From the NCBI GenBank assembly GCA_944387285.1, contig CALXEH010000028.1, forward strand, positions 1 to 32,100: 32,100 bases of DNA, in the 5' to 3' direction. How positions within the stretch are numbered: position 1 is the first letter of the stretch; the number at the start of each line of letters is the position of its first letter. The DNA comes from an uncultured Oscillospiraceae bacterium. Lineage in GTDB: Bacteria > Bacillota > Clostridia > Oscillospirales > Oscillospiraceae. Shown here in pieces: positions 15,396-22,409 of this stretch. The notes beneath the pieces are model-generated. The model made no database searches. It had not been told where the DNA came from and saw nothing but the letters and a program-made list of their open reading frames with translations. The translations under genes and the position numbers were made by a program.

Positions 15396-15424
15396 ATTTT
15401 AGCTCAGCAATGCGATAAAAGCAA
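15396..15424 (-). promoter_or_regulatory. Likely promoter of the glp transcript
   Basis: Minus strand: -35 TTGCTT (15424-15419), 17-base spacer, -10 TAAAAT (15401-15396). Transcription would start near 15389, giving a leader of about 95 bases that contains the terminator. The rest of the 15295-15529 gap is AT-rich with no gene; no T-run terminator for the transketolase genes was seen. Confidence 0.65.
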
Positions 15425-15529
15425 TGCACCATATCCCTGAATTTTGACTAGAAAATTCGTCAGAAGATACAATTTCTTGGCCTGAATATTGTCGTATTGT
15501 TGTAATTTTAACAAAGTTATGAATTGCCC

Positions 15530-16477
15530 TCAGGCCTTGAGTTTGAGCGCGTCTTTTGCGCGCATGGCGATGCCCTCGTCGGTCAGGCCGTAGGCGGCCA
15601 GCACCAATTCGGCCTTGCCGGAGCGGCCGAACTCGTCGTTGACGCCGTGGCGCACCACGGGGACGGGGCAGTTTTCGCCCAGGAAGGCGGCCACGGCCGA
15701 GCCCAGGCCGCCGTTGATGCTGTGCTCCTCGGTCGTGAGGATGCAGCCGGTCTCCCTTGCGGCGGCCAGCAGGGCCTCGCCGTCCAGGGGCTTGATGGTG
15801 TGGAAATCCAGCACTCGGGCGGAGATGCCCTGGGCCTCCAGCAGCCCGGCGGCGGACAGGGCGCGCTGGACCATGAGGCCCGTGGCGCAGATGGTCAGGT
15901 CGCTGCCCTCGCGGAGCTTGGCGGCCTTGCCGATCTCGAACTTATAGCCCTCGACGCTGTCCGTGACGTTCTCGACGGCCATGCGGCCCAGGCGCATATA
16001 GGCCGGGCCCTCGTACTCGATGAGCGCGAGCACCGCCTGGCGCATCTCGTTGCCGTCGCAGGGGTTGAGCACCAGCATGCCGGGGATGGCGCTCATCAGG
16101 GCCAGGTCCTCGAGGCACTGGTGGGTCGCGCCGTCCTCACCGACGGAGAGGCCGCCGTGCGAGCCTATGCACTTGACGTTCAGCCCGGGATAGGCCACGG
16201 AGTTTCTGATCTGCTCGTAGGCCCTGCCGGCGGTGAACATGGCGAAGGAATTTGCGAAGGGCTTCTTCCCGCAGGCGGCGAGGCCTGCGGCCACGCCTAT
16301 CATGTTGGCCTCGGCTATGCCCATATCCAGGAAGCGCTCGGGATAGGCCTTAGCAAAGCCCTTGGTCATAGTGGCGCTCGAGAGGTCGGCGTCCAGGACG
16401 ATGAGCTCGGGGTATTTTTCGGCCAGCTCCACCAGCATCTCGCCGTAGACGGCGCGCGTTGCCTTTTTCTCAGACAT
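15530..16477 (-). CDS. Transketolase, C-terminal subunit (pyrimidine-binding and C-terminal domains)
   Basis: 315 residues, the standard size for the second half of a split transketolase. Residues about 1-170 are the pyrimidine-binding domain with RFLDMGIAEANMIGVAAGLA, in which the Glu of GIAEANM activates the thiamine cofactor. Residues about 185-310 are the transketolase C-terminal domain (VLDFHTIKPLDGEALLAAA). The enzyme moves two-carbon units between ketose and aldose phosphates in the pentose phosphate pathway. ATG 16477 follows GGAGGTGG and starts one base after the N-terminal subunit's stop, so the halves are made together. Confidence 0.94.
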   Translation of the reverse strand: MSEKKATRAVYGEMLVELAEKYPELIVLDADLSSATMTKGFAKAYPERFLDMGIAEANMIGVAAGLAACGKKPFANSFAMFTAGRAYEQIRNSVAYPGLNVKCIGSHGGLSVGEDGATHQCLEDLALMSAIPGMLVLNPCDGNEMRQAVLALIEYEGPAYMRLGRMAVENVTDSVEGYKFEIGKAAKLREGSDLTICATGLMVQRALSAAGLLEAQGISARVLDFHTIKPLDGEALLAAARETGCILTTEEHSINGGLGSAVAAFLGENCPVPVVRHGVNDEFGRSGKAELVLAAYGLTDEGIAMRAKDALKLKA

Positions 16478-16478
16478 C

Positions 16479-17315
16479 TCATTCCACCTCCAGTTTCGCG
16501 ACGGCGGCGTTCAGCTCGGCCATCGCCTGCTCGTACTGCTCCGCGTTCGGGGCCTTGCCGTGCCAGCCCGCGTCGTTCTCCATGAAGGAGACGCCCTTGC
16601 CCTTGACCGTCTTTGCCAGGATGACGCTCGGGCGGCCCTTTTCAGCCTTGGCCTCGGCCAGCGCCGCGCGCAGGGACTCGAAATCGTGCCCGTCGGCCTT
16701 GATGACCTTCCAGCCGAAGGCCTCGAACTTCTTATCCAGCGGCTCGGAGGGCATGACGTCCGCGGTCTTTCCGTCTATCTGCAAGCCGTTCACGTCCACG
16801 ATGCCGCAGAGGTTGTCCAGCTTATACTTGGCGGCGGACATGGCGGCTTCCCAGATCTGGCCCTCCTCGATCTCGCCGTCGCCCATGAGGGCGTAGACCC
16901 TGTAGTCGGCGCCGTCGAACTTGCCGGCGATCGCCATGCCCACGGCCGCCGAGAGTCCCTGGCCCAGCGAGCCCGTGCTCATGTCCACGCCGGGGACGTT
17001 CACCATATCCGGATGCCCGGACATGTGCCCCTCGATGCTGCGGAAGAGCGCCAGCTGCTCCTCGGGGAAGAAGCCCCTGAGCGCCAGGATGGAGTACAGC
17101 GCCGGGGTGCAGTGGCCCTTGCTCATTATAAAGCGGTCGCGGCCCGCAGCCCGGGGCGCCGCGGTGTCCACCCTCAGTTCCTCAAAATACAGTTCGGTCA
17201 GGATATCCATGGCCGAGAGCGAGCCGCCTATGTGTCCGCTCGCGGCGCGGAAGACCATCTCCATGCCCAAACGCCGGCCCCGCGCGGCGATGAGCTCCAG
17301 CTGTCTTGTTGTCAT
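16479..17315 (-). CDS. Transketolase, N-terminal subunit (pyrophosphate-binding domain)
   Basis: 278 residues. The thiamine diphosphate motif GDGEIEEGQIWEA at about 140-152 through VDVNGLQIDG at about 165-174 (GDG...N) binds magnesium and the diphosphate. Other family features are ASGHIGGSLSAMDIL, SKGHCTPALYSIL and STGSLGQGLSAAVGMA. It pairs with the adjacent C-terminal subunit to form the active heteromer. ATG 17315 follows AGGAGG; an ATG at 17357 adds unconserved residues and overlaps the promoter region. The operon is divergent from the degV gene. Confidence 0.94.
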   Translation of the reverse strand: MTTRQLELIAARGRRLGMEMVFRAASGHIGGSLSAMDILTELYFEELRVDTAAPRAAGRDRFIMSKGHCTPALYSILALRGFFPEEQLALFRSIEGHMSGHPDMVNVPGVDMSTGSLGQGLSAAVGMAIAGKFDGADYRVYALMGDGEIEEGQIWEAAMSAAKYKLDNLCGIVDVNGLQIDGKTADVMPSEPLDKKFEAFGWKVIKADGHDFESLRAALAEAKAEKGRPSVILAKTVKGKGVSFMENDAGWHGKAPNAEQYEQAMAELNAAVAKLEVE

Positions 17316-17360
17316 GCCGATGCCTCCTGAATTATTTAGTGGAATTACCATCTGCACACC

Positions 17361-17389
17361 ATTATAGCATCAGCCCTGCCCCATTTCAA
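17361..17389 (-). promoter_or_regulatory. Sigma-A promoter of the transketolase genes
   Basis: Minus strand: -35 TTGAAA (17389-17384), 17-base spacer, perfect -10 TATAAT (17366-17361), 46 bases before the start codon. Confidence 0.8.
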
Positions 17390-17430
17390 GGCGCAGCCTC
17401 ACGGCGCAGGTAGTCTTCACAAACTCAGGC

Positions 17431-17459
17431 TTGAAAAGTTTTCAGCTATGGACTATAAT
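17431..17459 (+). promoter_or_regulatory. Sigma-A promoter of the degV gene
   Basis: -35 TTGAAA (17431-17436), 17-base spacer, perfect -10 TATAAT (17454-17459), 36 bases before the ATG. It is a near copy of, and divergent from, the transketolase promoter. Confidence 0.8.
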
Positions 17460-17494
17460 CGAGCAGCAGACATTATTTTGAAAGGTAAGCTACT

Positions 17495-18373
17495 ATGGAA
17501 AAAGCATTGAATTATCAGATCACGGCGGATTCCGGCTGCGACCTCTCGCTGGAAAAATGCACTGAAATCGGCGTGCTGCCCTACAAGATGCCCTTCACGA
17601 TGGACGGCGAGCTCATGACGGACGGCATGACGGAGGAGAGCTTCCGCGAATTCTACAGGCTCATGCGCGCCGGCGGCATCGCCCGCACCAGCCAGATAAA
17701 CCCGGACGAGTTCACGAACTTCTGGCGGCCCCTGGCCGAGGCCGGTACGCCCGTGCTGCACATCTCCCTCGCCGCCGCCATCTCGGGCAGCTGCAGCAAC
17801 GCCCGGCTCGCCGCCGAGGAGCTCATGGAGCAGTATCCCGGCTGGGTCTGCCGCGTCGTCGACTCCGCGAACGCCTCCGCGGGCTTCGGGCTCGTCGTGC
17901 TCCGCGCCGCCGCGAACAGGGACGCTGGCCTCGCGCTCGAGGCCAACGCAAAGGAGCTCGAGGGCGTAGTCCACAATGTGAATTCCATATTCACCACCAA
18001 CGACCTGACCTACCTCTACCGCGGCGGACGCGTCAGCAAGACCGCCGCCGCCTTCGGCACCGCGCTCAATATCGTGCCCATCATGCACCTCGACTATGAG
18101 GGGCATCTCGAGGTCTGGCAGAAGGTGCGCGGCGACAAGCAATGCTTCAAGAAGCTGCTGCGCGACGTGCAGGAGCTCGTAGTGGACGCCGGCGGCCAGA
18201 CCCTCATCGTCTCCGAGGCCGACGCGCCCGAGAAGGCCCGCGAATACGGCGCCGCCCTGGTCGAGGCCTGCGGCTTCCGCGACGTGTTCTACACGCACAT
18301 CGGCCCCATCATAGGCGCGCACACCGGGCCGGGGCTCATCTCCATATTCTTTGTCGGGAAAGAGCGCGTCTGA
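17495..18373 (+). CDS. DegV-family fatty-acid-binding protein
   Basis: 292 residues, normal for DegV/FakB. These proteins bind a fatty acid and, with FakA, present it for phosphorylation. Seen: TADSGCDLS near residue 10 (the usual DS.xDL start), ARTSQINPDEF around 64 (fatty acid carboxylate site Thr/Ser), LHISLAAAISGSCSNA (weaker than the canonical SSxxSGT), VVDSANASAGFGL, LTYLYRGGRVSKTAA and a C-terminal GPIIGAHTGPG. ATG 17495 follows AAAGG. It lies 40 bases before the capA-type gene, probably on one transcript; an inverted repeat sits between them. No fakA gene is visible. Confidence 0.92.
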   Translation: MEKALNYQITADSGCDLSLEKCTEIGVLPYKMPFTMDGELMTDGMTEESFREFYRLMRAGGIARTSQINPDEFTNFWRPLAEAGTPVLHISLAAAISGSCSNARLAAEELMEQYPGWVCRVVDSANASAGFGLVVLRAAANRDAGLALEANAKELEGVVHNVNSIFTTNDLTYLYRGGRVSKTAAAFGTALNIVPIMHLDYEGHLEVWQKVRGDKQCFKKLLRDVQELVVDAGGQTLIVSEADAPEKAREYGAALVEACGFRDVFYTHIGPIIGAHTGPGLISIFFVGKERV

Positions 18374-18390
18374 GCGGGAACATTTCCCGC
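18374..18390 (+). repeat. Short inverted repeat between degV and capA-type genes
   Basis: GCGGGAA-CAT-TTCCCGC, a perfect 7-base stem starting right after the degV stop. There is no T-run, so it is not a standard terminator; it may stabilise or partly attenuate the transcript. Confidence 0.5.
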
Positions 18391-18413
18391 CCGGCTGAAG
18401 TCTCACGAGGGCT

Positions 18414-19625
18414 ATGAGTGCTGGAAAGAGATTCACGCTTATTTTAATGACGGTCATAGCCGCGGCCGCGCTGGGCCTTCTGCTCTTCGTCCGTTTTTCG
18501 GGCGAGGCAGGGCCGGCGGCCACGGCTTCTCCGCCTGCCACGCAGGTGCCCGGGCCCACGCCTTCGCCGACGCCCGAGCCCACGCCCTCGCCCACTCCGG
18601 AGCCCACGCCCTCGCCGACGCCCGAGCCGGAGCCGGAATACTTCGTCCTCTCCATGGTCGGCGACTGCACGCTCAGCTCCTCGCAGCTCTATCCGCATTT
18701 TGAATACATACTCGACGGGGACATGAGCTGGCCCTTCTCCGGCACGGTGCAGTATTTCGAGGACGATTACCTCACCATCGCGAACCTAGAGTGCAGCCTC
18801 TCGTCGGAAAAGCTCTACGGCAGCACGACCTTCTGGTTCTGCGGTCCGGCGGAGCACGCGCAGATCCTCGTGGACGGCGGGGTGGACTTCGTCACCATGG
18901 CCAACAACCACGCCCTGGACTTCGGGCAGAAGGGCATCGATAACACCAAGAGCACGCTCGACAGCTACGGCATAGCCTACGCCGGGGCAAATGAGAGCTA
19001 CGTCTTCCAGCGCGAGGACGGCATCAGCGTCGGGCTCTTCGCCGCCAAGTGGCTCGCCACCCAGGCCGAAATAAGCGCTGGGGTCTCCGCCCTCGCCCAG
19101 CGCGAGGACGTGGATATCGTCGTCTGCCTCATGCACTGGGGCAACGAGGGCAGCTACCGCGTCACCGCCAGCCAGACCCAGCTCGGCCAGGCCGCGATAG
19201 ACGCCGGGGCCGACATAGTCTACGGCTCGCACCCGCACGTCCTGCAGCAGATAGACGAGTACAACGGCGGATACATCGTCTACAGCCTCGGCAACTACTC
19301 CTTCGGCGGCAACACCTCGCCCCGCGACCGCGACACGGCCATCGTCCAGTTCACGGTGAAGCGCGACGTGGACGGCACGGTCAGCGTAGAGGGCTGGGAG
19401 GCCATACCCTGCCGCCTCTCCAGCACCGCATCCTACAACGACTACCGGCCCGAGCCCTATGAGGAGGGTTCAGAGGAGTACGAGCGCACCATGTCCAAGC
19501 TGCTCGGCACCTTCACCGGCCCCGACCTCACGATAGACTATTCCCAGTACCACGACCAGCCCGAGGATACCGCCGCGCCCGAGACGGCGGCCGAGGCGTC
19601 GCCAGAGACGGCGCCCGACGGCTGA
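18414..19625 (+). CDS. CapA-family (PGA_cap) surface protein with Pro-Thr-Ser linker
   Basis: 403 residues. An N-terminal membrane anchor (about 7-27, basic start KRF then a hydrophobic run) is followed by a low-complexity linker of PTPSPTPE-type repeats (about 48-75), then the CapA metallophosphatase-like domain outside the membrane. Domain motifs: SMVGDCTLS at about 80-88, IANLECSLS, TMANNHALDFGQKG, CLMHWGNE, YGSHPHVLQ and YSLGNYSFGG, which hold the metal-ligand Asp, Asn and His positions. The family includes capsule/poly-gamma-glutamate proteins, but most clostridial members have no proven substrate, and no pgs genes are nearby. The C-terminal tail is Pro/Glu/Ala-rich. ATG 18414 has a weak GAGGG site. 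A terminator follows. Confidence 0.88.
   Translation: MSAGKRFTLILMTVIAAAALGLLLFVRFSGEAGPAATASPPATQVPGPTPSPTPEPTPSPTPEPTPSPTPEPEPEYFVLSMVGDCTLSSSQLYPHFEYILDGDMSWPFSGTVQYFEDDYLTIANLECSLSSEKLYGSTTFWFCGPAEHAQILVDGGVDFVTMANNHALDFGQKGIDNTKSTLDSYGIAYAGANESYVFQREDGISVGLFAAKWLATQAEISAGVSALAQREDVDIVVCLMHWGNEGSYRVTASQTQLGQAAIDAGADIVYGSHPHVLQQIDEYNGGYIVYSLGNYSFGGNTSPRDRDTAIVQFTVKRDVDGTVSVEGWEAIPCRLSSTASYNDYRPEPYEEGSEEYERTMSKLLGTFTGPDLTIDYSQYHDQPEDTAAPETAAEASPETAPDG
18555..18632 (+). repeat. In-gene tandem repeat of a 24-base unit
   Basis: About three copies of a unit encoding PTPSPTPE, with mostly synonymous differences. It forms the wall-spanning linker of the CapA-type protein. Copy number may vary by slippage. 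Confidence 0.8.
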
Positions 19626-19649
19626 GAGCGCAAAAGGGCAAAAATAAAG

Positions 19650-19681
19650 CGGAGCACACCCGAGGGTGCGCTCCGTTTTTC
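19650..19681. terminator. Bidirectional terminator between capA-type gene and rplA
   Basis: Stem CGGAGCACACC / GGTGCGCTCCG with one mismatch, followed by TTTTT on the plus strand (for the CapA gene) and by a T-rich stretch on the minus strand (for rplA, whose stop is at 19698). Confidence 0.8.
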
Positions 19682-19697
19682 TGTGCTCCGTATTGCC

Positions 19698-20390
19698 TTA
19701 CAGCTGCTTGTTGGCGTTTATCTTCACGCCGGGGCCCATGGTGGAGGCGGTGACGCAGCTGCGGATATACTGGCCCTTAGCCGCGGCGGGCTTGGCCTTG
19801 ATGATGGCGCCGATGAGGGCGTTGTAGTTCTCGACCAGCTTGTCCGCGCCGAAGCTGACCTTGCCGATCGGGCAGTGGATGATGTTGGTCTTGTCGAGCC
19901 TGTACTCGATCTTGCCGGCCTTGGCCTCCTGGATGGCCTGGGCGATGTTCGGCGTGACCGTGCCGGCCTTCGGGGACGGCATCAGGCCCTTGGGGCCGAG
20001 CAGCTTGCCGAGGCGGCCGACGACGCCCATCATGTCCGGGGACGCGATGACGGTGTCGAACTCGAACCAGTTCTCGGTCTGGATCTTCTGGACCAGATCC
20101 TGCCCGCCGGCGTAATCGGCGCCCGCAGCCTTGGCCTCTTCCTCGCGCTCCGGCTTGCAGAACACGAGCACGCGCAGGGTCTTGCCCGTGCCGTTCGGCA
20201 GCACGATGGCACCGCGCACCTGCTGGTCGGCGTGACGGGAGTCGACGCCCAGCTTCACATGCAGCTCGACCGTCTCGTCGAACTTGGCCTTCGACGCCTT
20301 GCACACCAGCTCAAAAGCGTCCTTCGGATCGTAAAGCGCCTGTTTATCTACGAGCTTTGCGCTCTCTTTATAATTCTTACCTCTGAACAA
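19698..20390 (-). CDS. rplA: 50S ribosomal protein L1
   Basis: 230 residues, normal for L1, the protein of the ribosomal L1 stalk that also represses its own operon in many bacteria. Clear family segments: [58 protein letters not shown] and [18 protein letters not shown]. The start is TTG (20390-20388) preceded by AGGAGG at 8 bases; no ATG in frame gives the conserved N-terminus. It is the last gene of the rpmG-secE-nusG-rplK-rplA run; rplJ and rplL do not follow, as the next thing is a terminator and a convergent gene. Confidence 0.97.
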   Translation of the reverse strand: MFRGKNYKESAKLVDKQALYDPKDAFELVCKASKAKFDETVELHVKLGVDSRHADQQVRGAIVLPNGTGKTLRVLVFCKPEREEEAKAAGADYAGGQDLVQKIQTENWFEFDTVIASPDMMGVVGRLGKLLGPKGLMPSPKAGTVTPNIAQAIQEAKAGKIEYRLDKTNIIHCPIGKVSFGADKLVENYNALIGAIIKAKPAAAKGQYIRSCVTASTMGPGVKINANKQL

Positions 20391-20449
20391 TTTGCTTTCC
20401 TCCTAAAATGTGGTTCGTCGGAGATTAGTCCTCCCACGTTCGGGGCAGC

Positions 20450-20875
20450 TCAGTCGCCTACGATGACGCCCATGCTGCGGCAGGTGCCGGCGATCATGGA
20501 CATGGCGGCTTCGACGCTCGTGCAGTTGAGGTCGGGCATCTTCTGCTCGGCTATCTTGCGAAGGTCTTCCTTGCTGATAGTGGCGACCTTGTCCCTCTGA
20601 GGGACGCCGGAGGCCTTGTCAATGCCGCAGGCCTTCTTGATGAGCAGGGCCGCGGGCGGGGTCTTCGTGATGAAGGTGAAGCTCCTGTCGGAGTACACCG
20701 TGATGACGACGGGGATCATCATGCCCATGTCGGCCTTGGTACGCTCGTTGAAGTCCTTGGTGAACTGGCCGATGTTCACGCCGTACTGGCCCAGAGCCGG
20801 GCCGACCGGAGGCGCGGGGGTCGCCTTGCCCGCCGGCACCTGGAATCTTATATATCCGACAACTTTCTGTGCCAT
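20450..20875 (-). CDS. rplK: 50S ribosomal protein L11
   Basis: 141 residues, exactly the family norm. N-terminal domain [20 protein letters not shown], with the usual proline-rich linker, and C-terminal rRNA-binding domain with CGIDKASG and [11 protein letters not shown]11 with 23S rRNA forms the GTPase-associated centre. ATG 20875. It lies 40 bases after nusG and 59 bases before rplA. Confidence 0.98.
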   Translation of the reverse strand: MAQKVVGYIRFQVPAGKATPAPPVGPALGQYGVNIGQFTKDFNERTKADMGMMIPVVITVYSDRSFTFITKTPPAALLIKKACGIDKASGVPQRDKVATISKEDLRKIAEQKMPDLNCTSVEAAMSMIAGTCRSMGVIVGD

Positions 20876-20915
20876 TTATCTAAGCACCCTTTCAATCGTA
20901 TTTCTTGTGTGAGGC

Positions 20916-21440
20916 TCAGTCCTTGACTGCCTCAACCTGGTCGAGCTCGAGGTCCACGGGCGTCTCCCTGCCGAACATGGATACGACCACGCGCACGCGG
21001 TCCTTGTCCGGCTCGAGCTCCTCGACCGTGCCGAGGAAGCCCTCCAGCGGGCCGTCCGTCACCTTGACGGCGTCGCCCACCTCAAAGCCCAGGATAACCT
21101 CATGCCGCTCCACGCCGAGATCATAGATCTCCTGCTCCGTGAGCGGTATAGCCTTGTTCGACGTGCCCACAAAACCGGTGGCGCCGCGCACGTTGCGCAC
21201 CAGATGCCAGCTCTCGTCGGTCATGATCATCTTCACGAGCACATAGCCCGGGAACACCTTGCGCTCGTAGGTCTTTTCACCCGCGTCGGTGTGCTCGGTA
21301 ACGGTCTCCATGGGGATGTTGACCTCCTGGATGAGATCCTGCATCTTGCGGTTCTCGGCGGCCTTCATGACCGCCGCCGCTACGGCGTTCTCATAACCGG
21401 AGTAGGTGTGGACGACGTACCACTTTGCCTCTTCCGCCAT
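20916..21440 (-). CDS. nusG: Transcription termination/antitermination factor NusG
   Basis: 174 residues. NGN domain at about 5-110 (WYVVHTYSGYENAVA, KVFPGYVLVKMIM, VRGATGFVG) binds RNA polymerase; the KOW domain at about 122-172 has VGDAVKVTDGPLEGFLGTV and contacts S10 or Rho. Part of the rpmG-secE-nusG-rplK-rplA operon; ATG 21440 lies five bases after the secE stop. Confidence 0.98.
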   Translation of the reverse strand: MAEEAKWYVVHTYSGYENAVAAAVMKAAENRKMQDLIQEVNIPMETVTEHTDAGEKTYERKVFPGYVLVKMIMTDESWHLVRNVRGATGFVGTSNKAIPLTEQEIYDLGVERHEVILGFEVGDAVKVTDGPLEGFLGTVEELEPDKDRVRVVVSMFGRETPVDLELDQVEAVKD

Positions 21441-21445
21441 CTGCC

Positions 21446-21715
21446 TTACACCAGGTCGATGAGCGTCTGCACGCCCAGCTTCGCCAGGGTGTCAAAACCC
21501 CAGAGGACGATCGCAGAAACGATCATCATGCCCAGCGCGATGCCGGTGTTGTTCAGGGTCTGCTTCGGGGTCGGCCATATGACCTTCTTGACCTCGCTGC
21601 GCATCTCGCGGAACCACTTTGCCACCCGCTTGCCGAAAGGCAGCTTGGTCTCAGCCTTCTTAACGGCGTTCGTGGAGACCTTGGCCGGGGCGGAATTCTT
21701 GTTTTCTTCTGCCAT
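21446..21715 (-). CDS. secE: Preprotein translocase subunit SecE
   Basis: 89 residues, the short Gram-positive form with a basic Ala/Lys-rich head and one membrane helix at about 60-80 (IALGMMIVSAIVLWGFDTLA). The amphipathic part EMRSEVKKVIWPTPKQ is the SecE hallmark. It forms the SecYEG channel clamp. ATG 21715 follows AAAGGAG. It lies between rpmG and nusG. Confidence 0.97.
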   Translation of the reverse strand: MAEENKNSAPAKVSTNAVKKAETKLPFGKRVAKWFREMRSEVKKVIWPTPKQTLNNTGIALGMMIVSAIVLWGFDTLAKLGVQTLIDLV

Positions 21716-21742
21716 CTTGTCTTGCTCCTTTCAGAACGCCTG

Positions 21743-21904
21743 TCACTTCGTCTCGTTGTGAACGGTGTACTTCCGGCAGCGCGGGCAATACTTCTTCATC
21801 TCAAGCCGGTCGGGAGTGTTCTTCTTGTTCTTGACCGTGAAGTAATTGCGCTCCTTGCACTCGCTGCACCTGAGTGTAACCTTGACTCTTGCACCAACAG
21901 CCAT
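21743..21904 (-). CDS. rpmG: 50S ribosomal protein L33, zinc-binding form
   Basis: A 53-residue gene. The protein reads [20 protein letters not shown], then a middle with [19 protein letters not shown] and ends [10 protein letters not shown]. The four zinc cysteines (Cys13, Cys16, Cys40, Cys43) are intact, marking the C+ form that is not replaced under zinc starvation. ATG 21904 follows AAGGAGGT. It is the first gene of the secE-nusG-rplKA transcript, a common arrangement. Confidence 0.96.
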   Translation of the reverse strand: MAVGARVKVTLRCSECKERNYFTVKNKKNTPDRLEMKKYCPRCRKYTVHNETK

Positions 21905-21921
21905 TTATTCGGCACCTCCTT

Positions 21922-21945
21922 GTAAAACTTGGCCGCGAAGCGGCC
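21922..21945 (-). other. Leader hairpin before rpmG
   Basis: Minus strand: GGCCGC-TTC-GCGGCC followed by AAGTTTTAC just before the rpmG ribosome site. It could be a weak attenuator or a ribosomal-protein control element; the T-run is short and no ligand is identifiable. Confidence 0.4.
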
Positions 21946-22027
21946 TGTGTTGCCTCCCTGTATGGCAGGCCGGCTCTCCGCACTTGCGCGCACGAAAAGA
22001 AACCCGTCCGGCCGACAGGTAAAATGA

Positions 22028-22056
22028 AGTATAGCACACTCCCCGCGCCGAGTCAA
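22028..22056 (-). promoter_or_regulatory. Strong sigma-A promoter of rpmG-secE-nusG-rplK-rplA
   Basis: Minus strand: -35 TTGACT (22056-22051), 17-base spacer, -10 TATACT (22033-22028). It gives a leader of about 115 bases before rpmG. Confidence 0.85.
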
Positions 22057-22149
22057 CAGCTTTTTCCCATCCAGCGGTCAAATTTCGCGTCCCGTGATGC
22101 AGAAATGTCCCGGAAAGTTCATCAGAGGTTCACAACGAGTTCACAAGTG

Positions 22150-22345
22150 GCTGGTATCTTGTAGATGCTGATACGGAAAAACGTACCGATGTACCGGCAA
22201 TACAGCTTATAAGCCAAAAAACGGCGACCTGCCCGCCGAGGAGGGAGCATTCCCTCCTGAAGGGGCAGACCATATGCTCCACCGCTCATGGTGTTAAAAT
22301 ATGCGGCCGCGCCAAATTCCCCCCTTGGCGCGGCCGTTTCGCGCG
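22150..22345. other. Structured gene-free region, possible non-coding RNA or regulatory leader
   Basis: The gap 22057-22409 has no protein gene. From about 22165 it is dense in complementary segments: a perfect 10-base palindrome GCTTATAAGC near 22204-22213; an 8-base-pair hairpin 22239-22258 (AGGAGGGA-GCAT-TCCCTCCT) nested in CTGCCC/GGGCAG (22229-22234, 22263-22268); ATGCTCC at 22274-22280, which can alternatively pair with GGAGCAT at 22244-22250; a CACC/GGTG hairpin at 22280-22293; and a perfect 12-base-pair GC-rich hairpin at 22304-22336. On the minus strand CGGCG/CGCCG (22238-22222) is followed by TTTTTT. I could not match it to 6S, SRP, THF or other RNA classes by eye. Strand undecided. 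Confidence 0.45.
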
Positions 22346-22354
22346 CATTTATGT

Positions 22355-22383
22355 TTGCATCGCCCCGCCGCCGGTGATATACT
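22355..22383 (+). promoter_or_regulatory. Likely sigma-A promoter of folC-ruvX
   Basis: -35 TTGCAT (22355-22360), 17-base spacer, -10 TATACT (22378-22383), 26 bases before the folC ATG. The leader is too short to hold a riboswitch. Confidence 0.7.
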
Positions 22384-22409
22384 GACGCACGAACGGGAGG
22401 CGCATATCC

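Noticed and set aside
18374..18390. Terminator between degV and capA-type gene
   Set aside because: The stem is perfect but has no T-run on either strand, so it was recorded only as an inverted repeat.
18555..18632. CRISPR-like or regulatory tandem repeat
   Set aside because: The units are contiguous, in frame and encode a Pro-Thr-Ser linker; there are no spacers.
17453..18670. 405-codon minus-strand frame with a GSGVGEGVG repeat
   Set aside because: The repeat is the reverse reading of the Pro-Thr-Ser linker of the CapA-type gene; the rest is antisense to degV.
22028..22345. THF riboswitch or 6S RNA upstream of folC
   Set aside because: The THF core words were not found on the plus strand, the folC promoter lies downstream of the structured region, and no long closing stem typical of 6S RNA is visible.
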